The position numbers and the translations under genes were made by a program. This document shows positions 1 through 6,691 of a stretch of DNA of 64,000 nt, piece by piece (the first letter of the stretch is position 1; every line of letters starts with the position of its first letter). The notes beneath the pieces are model-generated. The model was not told the DNA's origin. It saw only the letters and a list, made by a program, of their open reading frames with translations, and searched no databases. Source of the DNA: CAYMAZ01 sp964526285 (GTDB lineage Bacteria > Bacteroidota > Bacteroidia > Bacteroidales > DTU049); contig CAZGIW010000003.1 of assembly GCA_964526285.1 (NCBI GenBank), positions 1 to 64,000 of the forward strand. Reading direction: 5' to 3'.

Positions 1-41
1 GGAGAGTTTGTTAAATATGAAAATCTAAGCTGGGTGTCCCA

Positions 42-248
42 ATGCACAAAACAGGTGGTTACAGAAGAGGCATTACTGTTTCTGATGGTGACAGGCTGAT
101 TATTCAGGGCAATGTGTCCACTTCAAGTCAGAATGGATTATACTTCAACGACAATACCAACTCTGTAATAATCGGCAATAACGGAGGCGGACTTGGTGTT
201 GTTACCACAGGTGGTGCGGGCAATGAAATTCATTTTAACATTCCATAG
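42..248 (+). CDS. 3' end of an unrecognised gene, possibly frameshifted
   Basis: Only the last ~70 residues are visible. They are rich in Gly, Asn and Thr with short beta-like stretches, as in the end of a secreted beta-rich protein. The frame is closed by stops at 12-14 and 18-20, while another frame is open from base 1 to about 40 and reads plausible protein. This suggests either a frameshift near base 40 or a short spurious ORF. No signal peptide or sorting domain is visible. I do not recognise a family, and the upstream part lies outside the window. Confidence 0.3.
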   Translation: MHKTGGYRRGITVSDGDRLIIQGNVSTSSQNGLYFNDNTNSVIIGNNGGGLGVVTTGGAGNEIHFNIP

Positions 249-335
249 CAGCACTGGTTTTTGCACTTGAAGTTACCCATCTCACTCATTCAGGTTAATC
301 TTCTGAAGATTCAGTTTTATTTCATAAAAAACAAT

Positions 336-343
336 TATCTTTG
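336..343 (+). promoter_or_regulatory. Bacteroidota -7 promoter element for the S74 surface protein
   Basis: TATCTTTG matches the Bacteroidota consensus TAnnTTTG and lies 30 bp before the ATG at 374. It overlaps an in-frame ATG at 341, which favours 374 as the real start. Confidence 0.65.
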
Positions 344-373
344 AGCCATTCAAACATAAAAAAGCATATAAAT

Positions 374-2728
374 ATGAAAAAAATTGTATCGTTTGTCATA
401 AGTATTTGTTCTTTTATACTTATCTCCACAGGACAAAATGTAGGAATTTCGGATGTTGTAATTACTCCCGATGCATCCAGTATTCTTGAGCTCCGTTCAC
501 CAGACAAGGGCCTATTGATTCCGCGTGTTGCTCTTACACAAACCACGTCAAATTTTCCTGTTGGGGCTGGTATTGCCACCAGCCTAATTGTGTATAATAC
601 TGTCACAGTGAATGATGTGGTTCCGGGCTACTACTATTGGGACGGTACACAATGGGTAAGGCTTGCCACAGGGGGCTCAACCAGCGAAGCCTGGCATATT
701 ACCGGCAATTCAGGAACTATTGACGGCACTCATTTTCTGGGAACAACCGACCTTCAGCCTTTAAATTTCAGAGTTAATAATGAACGAGCAGGGCGAATTG
801 ATGACGAAGGGAACACCATTCTTGGTTATCAGGCATTAAATCAAAATATTTCAACAAACGCAACTGCTCTGGGGTTTCAGGCCTTGTTTTCAAACACAAC
901 AGGTGAGTCAAACACCGCCATTGGATTACAAACTCTTTATTCTAACACTGTTGGAGACACAAATACCGCAGTTGGCGCATATGCTCTTGAGTCAAATACA
1001 ACGGGAAAGTTCAACACTTCCACAGGAGCTTTGAGCCTTTCAAACAACACTATTGGTTCACACAATACAGCTCATGGAACAGGATCGTTGTACAGTAACA
1101 CTGAAGGCGTTTTAAATACAGCTATGGGTTTTACCAGTTTAAGCAGCAATGTGGATGGAGAATCAAACACAGCTCTTGGCAGTGGGGCAATGCATGCCAA
1201 TGTTGGTGGTTCTGAAAATGTTGCTGTGGGGGCATGGGCTCTGGCCACAAACATGAATGGAAATTTCAATGTTGCTATTGGAAACAACGCACAGGCACAA
1301 GCCAGTGGAGAACAAAATGTAAGCATGGGAACACAGGCATTGTTTTCAGGTAGCGGGAGCTATAATGTTGCTGTGGGCTCATGGACACTTAACAGCAATA
1401 CAACAGGGTGGCAAAATGTTGCCCTTGGACACAGATCATTGCACACAAATGAATCAGGCCACAGCAATGTAGGTGTTGGGGCATGGTCACTTAACACCAA
1501 TAACGATGGAATTTATAATGTTGCTGTTGGTGATAATGCCATGCAAAAATCAGAATCAGGAAACAGAAATGTTTCTGTTGGAAATTTATCTATGGTTGAA
1601 AATATCTCAGGACATGAAAACACAGCAGTTGGATCAGAAGCGCTTTCAAACAATACAACAGGAAACAATAATGTGGCTTTGGGCAGGTTGAGCGGCAATA
1701 ATATGACAACTGCACTAACAGGAAACAACAATACTTTTCTCGGAAGTAACTCTACCTATGCCAATACAGCAGGTACAATTGTCAATGCTACAGCAGTTGG
1801 AGCTAATGTAACTTTAACAAATTCAAACACATTGATACTTGGCAACAGTGCAAATGTGGGTGTTGGAACAACATCCCCTGAAGGGTTGTTACACTTAAGA
1901 GGAACAGCATTATTTTTCTATCTTGATAATCCCTCAGGAAATAAATTTGCTCTAAACTCAACAAATGCAGGCGACCTGAGATTTTTGAATATGACAGGAC
2001 CCGTAACCTATCCTCTCACCATATTGGGAAGCACTGGTAATGTGGGTATCTCTAATACATCTCCTTCCTCCTTGCTGAGTGTTGGAGGAACAGGAAACGT
2101 TACATATGCTGTATATGGATATAAACAATCAATAACGGCTGCTGCTGCAACTGGAGTGTATGGTGACGGACACAGAGATGTTACAACCGGCTCTACTTAT
2201 GGAGTAAGAGGAAATGCGCGCAGCGAGGTGGCAAACAGCACCACTTACGGAGTACATGGGTTTGCTCTGAATGCCAGTGGCACTGGAACTGTTTCATATG
2301 GGGTATATGGTCATGCTGAGGGCAGCGGCACAAGGTATGGGGTATACTGTGCCGGAAACGGAGGATATACAGGAACATGGTCGCTGATATCAGACAGAAA
2401 ATTCAAAAAGAATATTCAACCAATGAGCGGCATACTGGACAAGGTGCTCTTGCTTGAACCAAAAACCTATGAAATGAAAACAGACGAATATCCTGAAATG
2501 TCGTTTAATGATGGATTACATTTCGGACTTATCGCACAGGAATTGAAAGATGTGTTTCCTTGGATGGTGACACAAGGGGCTCATCCATCAAAAGACGGAG
2601 GAATTATCGAATTTGAAAGCATTGACTACATTGCACTTGTTCCTGTTCTGATTCAGGCAATTCAGGAACAACAAAAGATTATTGAAAACCTGCAGGAACA
2701 AATAAACCAACTAAAGGAAAAAGAGTAA
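374..2728 (+). CDS. Secreted repeat protein with C-terminal S74 intramolecular chaperone domain
   Basis: This is a surface or secreted protein of 784 residues. It starts with a signal peptide (MKKIVSFVISICSFILISTG) and continues with a beta-rich N-terminal region. About 16 tandem 17-residue repeats of the form NTAxGxxALxSNTxGxx follow (residues ~162-442), resembling the left-handed beta-roll of YadA-type adhesin heads. A glycine-rich stalk and a peptidase S74 domain (~residues 680-775, around SDRKFKKNI) come next, then a short C-terminal coiled coil. Known S74 domains trimerise the upstream fibre and cleave themselves off at that Ser. I see no T9SS sorting domain, so its export and anchoring route is unclear. 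The start at 374 is chosen over 341 because it begins the signal peptide and follows the promoter. Confidence 0.85.
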   Translation: MKKIVSFVISICSFILISTGQNVGISDVVITPDASSILELRSPDKGLLIPRVALTQTTSNFPVGAGIATSLIVYNTVTVNDVVPGYYYWDGTQWVRLATGGSTSEAWHITGNSGTIDGTHFLGTTDLQPLNFRVNNERAGRIDDEGNTILGYQALNQNISTNATALGFQALFSNTTGESNTAIGLQTLYSNTVGDTNTAVGAYALESNTTGKFNTSTGALSLSNNTIGSHNTAHGTGSLYSNTEGVLNTAMGFTSLSSNVDGESNTALGSGAMHANVGGSENVAVGAWALATNMNGNFNVAIGNNAQAQASGEQNVSMGTQALFSGSGSYNVAVGSWTLNSNTTGWQNVALGHRSLHTNESGHSNVGVGAWSLNTNNDGIYNVAVGDNAMQKSESGNRNVSVGNLSMVENISGHENTAVGSEALSNNTTGNNNVALGRLSGNNMTTALTGNNNTFLGSNSTYANTAGTIVNATAVGANVTLTNSNTLILGNSANVGVGTTSPEGLLHLRGTALFFYLDNPSGNKFALNSTNAGDLRFLNMTGPVTYPLTILGSTGNVGISNTSPSSLLSVGGTGNVTYAVYGYKQSITAAAATGVYGDGHRDVTTGSTYGVRGNARSEVANSTTYGVHGFALNASGTGTVSYGVYGHAEGSGTRYGVYCAGNGGYTGTWSLISDRKFKKNIQPMSGILDKVLLLEPKTYEMKTDEYPEMSFNDGLHFGLIAQELKDVFPWMVTQGAHPSKDGGIIEFESIDYIALVPVLIQAIQEQQKIIENLQEQINQLKEKE
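857..1697 (+). repeat. Coding tandem repeat, 51-bp period (17 residues, ~16 units)
   Basis: Each unit encodes a degenerate N-[TV]-A-x-G-x-x-[AS]-L-x-[ST]-N-x-x-G-x-x motif. The period is strictly 17 residues over most of the block, but nucleotide identity between units is modest. The array is therefore old and selected at protein level rather than freshly amplified. Confidence 0.8.
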
Positions 2729-2741
2729 AAGGGATTATTTG

Positions 2742-2749
2742 TAATTTTG
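2742..2749 (+). promoter_or_regulatory. -7 promoter element for the methyltransferase
   Basis: TAATTTTG fits TAnnTTTG and ends 20 bp before the ATG at 2770, inside the 41-bp gap after the S74 gene. Confidence 0.5.
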
Positions 2750-2769
2750 AAAAAAATTCAATTAACCCA

Positions 2770-3606
2770 ATGTCTCTTCGAAATATTTATTACACCCTAT
2801 CTCCCGGGTTTAGACTTTTCGCCCGAAGAGTTTACTATTATCCTTATGATTTAATGAGATGCATAACCGGGAAAAGACATCGGTATGAACCACCAAAAGG
2901 CAAAACATTTATAGGCTCGGGCGATTTTATTAAACAGGGACAACTGCATCTGCAACTGCTTAAAGAACACGGTTCTCTAATATCAGATCATTATGTGCTT
3001 GACATAGGATCGGGTATGGGAAGAACTGCTGTTGCTCTCACAACTTACATATCTTCTGAAGGCAGTTATGATGGTTTTGATATTATGAAGCAGGGAGTGA
3101 TTTGGTGTAATAAAAAAATTGGAAAAGATTATTCAAACTTCCGGTTTAAACATGTTTCGATTGGCAATGATTTGTACAATACAAATAAAACATCAGGTGA
3201 AAAATTTAAGTTTCCTTACGATGATAATTGTTTTGATGTGAGCTTTCTTTTTTCTGTGTTTTCTCATATGCTGCCAGCCGAAGTTGAAAATTATCTGCTT
3301 GAAATTCATCGCACACTCAAACCCGGAGGAAAGTGTCTTGCTACCTTCTTTATTTATGAACATGCTGATGATTTCCAATTGAAACATCCAGAAGACAGAT
3401 TCAAATTTCCGGTTGATATGGGCAATTATCGACTTATGAATGAAAAAGTCAAGTCGGCAAATGTGGCATATCAGAAAGATTTTCTTAATAGAATGTTTAC
3501 AAAAGCAAAATTGTCAATCGAAAAGGAAGTTGAAGGTTTCTGGAAAGGTGAACAAACCGGACATAATGATTTTCAGGATATTATTGTTCTAAAAAAAGAA
3601 GAATAG
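2770..3606 (+). CDS. Class I SAM-dependent methyltransferase
   Basis: The protein has 278 residues. Motif I of Rossmann-fold methyltransferases is clear (VLDIGSGMGRT, ~residues 76-86), followed by an acidic residue after strand 2 (GFDIM). Later come the DVSFLFSVFSHM segment and LKPGGKCLATFF, the usual post-I and motif III positions. The N-terminal ~70 residues are basic and tyrosine-rich. No signal peptide is evident, so it is presumably cytoplasmic. The substrate cannot be read from sequence. Methyltransferases of this length with such an N-terminus often act in polysaccharide or lipid biosynthesis, but no such genes adjoin it here. Confidence 0.8.
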   Translation: MSLRNIYYTLSPGFRLFARRVYYYPYDLMRCITGKRHRYEPPKGKTFIGSGDFIKQGQLHLQLLKEHGSLISDHYVLDIGSGMGRTAVALTTYISSEGSYDGFDIMKQGVIWCNKKIGKDYSNFRFKHVSIGNDLYNTNKTSGEKFKFPYDDNCFDVSFLFSVFSHMLPAEVENYLLEIHRTLKPGGKCLATFFIYEHADDFQLKHPEDRFKFPVDMGNYRLMNEKVKSANVAYQKDFLNRMFTKAKLSIEKEVEGFWKGEQTGHNDFQDIIVLKKEE

Positions 3607-3649
3607 TGTTTTGATGATTTTGTTTATCTTTACAGTTCATTACTAAACA

Positions 3650-3712
3650 GATATGGAGACTTTTACCACATAGGCACATAGAGCACAATAGGGTTTCACA
3701 TAGAGAATAAAA
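3650..3712 (+). repeat. Iterated CACATAG-type motif upstream of the GxxExxY remnant
   Basis: Four degenerate copies of a CACATAG-like word occur within about 60 bp (ccacatagg, cacatagag, cacaatagg, cacatagag) just before the ATG at 3719. Similar iterated CACAGAG/CACATAG tracts commonly precede GxxExxY genes in many phyla, as I recall. Their function is unknown. Confidence 0.45.
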
Positions 3713-3718
3713 AATGTT

Positions 3719-3994
3719 ATGGATATAACTCAAAAATATATAAACGAACTCACCTACAAAATAATTGGTTGTGCAATTGAAGTTCATAAAAATGTTGGAC
3801 ATGGATTGCTTGAGTCTGTGTATGAGAAATGTTTAATCAAAGAACTCACATTGCAAGGGTTGCAATGTGATTCTAAAAAAAAAAATCATTTGAATTACAA
3901 GGGAATTAGTCTAAATTTTCATTGTACAAATATTTTTAAAGAAGGGCAAAAAACATTCGTTAATGAGCTGTTTGCAATGCTTCCCAAAGAATGA
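3719..3994 (+). pseudogene. GxxExxY family protein, internally deleted remnant
   Basis: The 91-residue product begins like a complete GxxExxY protein: an amphipathic N-terminus, then HKNVGHGLLESVYEKCL, which holds the signature G-L-L-E-S-V-Y. It is cut after the NYKGISLNFHC strand. Family members are usually ~120-130 residues and continue with a nuclease-like IDLLVE...VELK core, which is missing here. The last ~20 residues (KEGQKTFVNELFAM) resemble the family C-terminus, so an in-frame internal deletion of roughly 40 residues is likely. The loss of the core argues against function. The biological role of the family is not established. Confidence 0.6.
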
Positions 3995-4059
3995 TTTCCT
4001 GCGTTTCCGGAGTTTATCCTGCAAAAATTGTGATAAATTAGTAAAAAAAAGCAAGTACT

Positions 4060-6039
4060 ATGAACAAGAATATAATTCAACAAGACCCTTCTCTTGAGCC
4101 ATTTAAAAACCACTTTTTTTCTATTGCAAACCTAACGCAAAAAAAAGAAGCGCAACTTAAGGGCATGTATCATTCACTCAGCGATGCCGCTAATGGACAT
4201 CTGTTCTTTGGCCTTCACAGAAACGCACACAATATTATCATCCGCGAATGGGCTCCAAATGCCACAGCAATATATCTTATAGCCAATTGTAATCAATGGA
4301 AAAAACATGCTGACTTTGCCTTTCAAAATATTGGACATGGCAACTGGGAACTCATACTCCCTTATTCACAACTTCCACACCTGTCTTTATACAAACTGAT
4401 TATTGAATGGCCCGGTGGCGAAGGAGATCGAATACCCGCCTGGACACGCCGCGTTGTGCAGGATGAAAACACAAAAATTTTCTCAGCACAGGTGTGGTTG
4501 CCTCCAAAGGAATACAAATGGCAAAATCCTATACCACCAAAACCTGAAGTGCCACTCATTTATGAAACACATACAGGAATGAGTCTGGAAGAAGAAAAAG
4601 TGGCCACTTTTAATGAGTTCAGAACACAAATATTACCCCGGATAGCCAAAGGGGGCTACAACACCATACAAATGATGGCTGTTCAGGAACATCCCTATTA
4701 CGGTTCTTTTGGTTATCATGTATCAAACTTCTTTGCCCCCTCTTCCCGTTTTGGCACACCCGATGAACTAAAACAACTCATTGACGAAGCTCATGGACTT
4801 GGTATCAGAATTATAATGGACATCGTTCACTCACATGCAGTGAAAAACGAAATTGAAGGTATCAGCAGATATGACGGTACTTTGTATCAGTTTTTTCATG
4901 AGGGACAAAGAGGCGAGCATGTGGCGTGGGATTCCAGGTGTTTTGATTACGACAAAAATCAGGTGCTTCATTTTCTGTTATCAAATTGCAAGTACTGGCT
5001 TGATGAATTTCGGTTCGACGGTTTCAGATTTGATGGCGTAACAAGTATGTGTTATAAAGACCATGGGTTGGGAAGAGATTTTATGGAATATGCTCACTAT
5101 TTCAATGACAATCTTGATGTTGATGCATTGGTGTATCTCCGTTTGGCAAATTCTCTCATTCATGAAGTGCGACCTGATGCAGTTACAGTAGCCGAAGATA
5201 TGAGCGGATTTCCAGGAATGGCTGCACCGGTTGAAACAGGAGGCATTGGATTTGATTTCAGGCTTGCAATGGGGGTGCCCGACTATTGGATCAAACTAAT
5301 CAAGGAAGTTCCTGATGAAATGTGGCACGTTGGAGATATGTTTTATCAGTTAACCAACAAGCGCCCTGAAGAAAAAGTTATTTGCTACTGCGAAAGTCAT
5401 GATCAGGCACTGGTTGGCGATAAAACTATTATTTTCAGGCTCATGGATGCCGAAATGTATTTTAAAATGAATCTGGAAAACACCAGTTTAATCATTGACA
5501 GGGGCATGGCCTTACACAAAATGATACGCCTGATTACACTTGCTACTGCAGGTGGAGGTTATCTCAATTTTATGGGCAACGAGTTCGGTCATCCCGAATG
5601 GATAGATTTTCCCAGAGAAGGCAACACCTGGTCATACAAACATGCTCGTCGCCTTTGGCATTTGGTTGAAGATGAAAGCCTGAGATACAAGTTTCTTAAT
5701 GAATTTGACAAAGCAATGATTTCACTTGTAAAGGAACAGCAAATCATTGAACATAATCCCAATGTTTTAGATTACAACAATGACGGACAAGTGCTTGCAT
5801 TTGAGCGAAACAACTGTGTCTTTGTGTTCAACTTTAACCCAATGCGTTCATTTACAGATTATGAAATTCCCTGCAAAGCAAATAGTTACAGGATTATTCT
5901 CAACACAGATGATGTGCTTTTAGGAGGCTTTGGTCATATCAATACAAATCTTGAATATCACAGTTATAAAGATAATGGAAACCAGTGGTTGAGACTGTAT
6001 TTGCCTGCCCGCACAGGTATTGTTCTGATGCCAGCATAA
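4060..6039 (+). CDS. glgB: 1,4-alpha-glucan branching enzyme (GH13)
   Basis: This cytoplasmic enzyme of 659 residues would transfer alpha-1,4 chains to alpha-1,6 branch points in glycogen. An N-terminal CBM48-like module (~residues 45-150) precedes the GH13 barrel. The four conserved regions are present: DIVHSH (254-259), GFRFDGVTSM with nucleophile D325, VAEDMSG with acid/base E379, and CESHDQ with D448. The SHDQALVGDKT stretch and overall layout resemble the eukaryotic-type branching enzymes (GH13_8) also found in Bacteroidota rather than E. coli GlgB. A C-terminal all-beta domain follows. No glycogen synthase or phosphorylase lies next to it. Branching specificity is inferred from these motifs. 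Confidence 0.85.
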   Translation: MNKNIIQQDPSLEPFKNHFFSIANLTQKKEAQLKGMYHSLSDAANGHLFFGLHRNAHNIIIREWAPNATAIYLIANCNQWKKHADFAFQNIGHGNWELILPYSQLPHLSLYKLIIEWPGGEGDRIPAWTRRVVQDENTKIFSAQVWLPPKEYKWQNPIPPKPEVPLIYETHTGMSLEEEKVATFNEFRTQILPRIAKGGYNTIQMMAVQEHPYYGSFGYHVSNFFAPSSRFGTPDELKQLIDEAHGLGIRIIMDIVHSHAVKNEIEGISRYDGTLYQFFHEGQRGEHVAWDSRCFDYDKNQVLHFLLSNCKYWLDEFRFDGFRFDGVTSMCYKDHGLGRDFMEYAHYFNDNLDVDALVYLRLANSLIHEVRPDAVTVAEDMSGFPGMAAPVETGGIGFDFRLAMGVPDYWIKLIKEVPDEMWHVGDMFYQLTNKRPEEKVICYCESHDQALVGDKTIIFRLMDAEMYFKMNLENTSLIIDRGMALHKMIRLITLATAGGGYLNFMGNEFGHPEWIDFPREGNTWSYKHARRLWHLVEDESLRYKFLNEFDKAMISLVKEQQIIEHNPNVLDYNNDGQVLAFERNNCVFVFNFNPMRSFTDYEIPCKANSYRIILNTDDVLLGGFGHINTNLEYHSYKDNGNQWLRLYLPARTGIVLMPA

Positions 6040-6094
6040 TCACTGTGTGCTGCACAACCGTTTTAATAAAATTTTCAAAACCAGTTAACGGTTT

Positions 6095-6604
6095 TTAATA
6101 AAGGTCAAGAAACTCATAGGAATTACCTGTGTGATTGAGATATTTTATGAATCCTTCAAAAGGAATAACCAAAGAAGCAGTGTTGTCATTTGGGTGAAAA
6201 CTGATGGTTTTTGCTTTTTTCAGATTTTCACCAAGAAAAACATGCACATGATTTGTATTATCGTGAATTAACCCAAAAGGAGAAACACTCCCTGGCTGAA
6301 TGTTTAGATACTTCAACATTCTTTCAGGCGAAGCAAAAGTAAGTTTTCCCTGTTTTAGTCGTTGTTCCAGGTCTCTGATATTGAGTTTGTAACTGCAGTC
6401 CAAAATCACCAAAAAGTGTTTATTTCCTTTGTGGTTTCTAAAAAAAAGATTTTTGCAGTGCTGCGCATCCAGGTCTTTCCAGTATTTCATTGCAATTTCA
6501 ACAGTAGGAGCAGCCGGATGATCAAAATATTCAAACGGAATTTCCAATTGATTAAGCACCTGATAAACCCTGGGGTCTCCTTTACAGACAATATTGTTGT
6601 TCAT
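6095..6604 (-). CDS. ProX-type (YbaK/PrdX) prolyl-tRNA deacylase
   Basis: The product has 169 residues with the YbaK/ProRS editing-domain fold. This family hydrolyses mischarged Ala-tRNA(Pro) in trans. Visible family features are FDHPAAPTVEIA near the N-terminus, KNLFFRNHKGNKHFLVIL with the conserved Lys, a LTFASPERMLKYLNI segment and the PGSVSPFGLIHD loop that forms the active site. I chose the ATG at 6604 over an upstream in-frame codon because the promoter element at 6623-6630 lies 19 bp upstream and a terminator covers the longer ORF's start. The length matches stand-alone PrdX proteins. It is monocistronic. Confidence 0.85.
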   Translation of the reverse strand: MNNNIVCKGDPRVYQVLNQLEIPFEYFDHPAAPTVEIAMKYWKDLDAQHCKNLFFRNHKGNKHFLVILDCSYKLNIRDLEQRLKQGKLTFASPERMLKYLNIQPGSVSPFGLIHDNTNHVHVFLGENLKKAKTISFHPNDNTASLVIPFEGFIKYLNHTGNSYEFLDLY

Positions 6605-6622
6605 TTTTGGAAAGAGTTTGTG

Positions 6623-6630
6623 CAAACTTA
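6623..6630 (-). promoter_or_regulatory. -7 promoter element for the ProX deacylase
   Basis: The minus strand reads TAAGTTTG, 19 bp before the chosen start at 6604. A longer ORF start would lie upstream of it. Confidence 0.55.
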
Positions 6631-6631
6631 T

Positions 6632-6670
6632 AAAAAAAAGAAACGTACTGACCAGTACGTTTCTTTTTTT
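6632..6670 (-). terminator. Rho-independent terminator of the beta-helix gene
   Basis: A perfect 12-bp stem (AAGAAACGTACT / AGTACGTTTCTT) with a GACC loop is flanked by an A-tract and a T-tract. It lies 22 bp past the stop of the gene ending at 6692. The symmetric tracts would let it work in both directions. Confidence 0.85.
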
Positions 6671-6691
6671 CAGGGATGACAAATAAAAACT

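Noticed and set aside
6056..6093. Terminator between the branching enzyme and ProX deacylase genes
   Set aside because: AACCGTT/AACGGTT arms exist but are only 7 bp with a ~24-nt loop; too weak to annotate.
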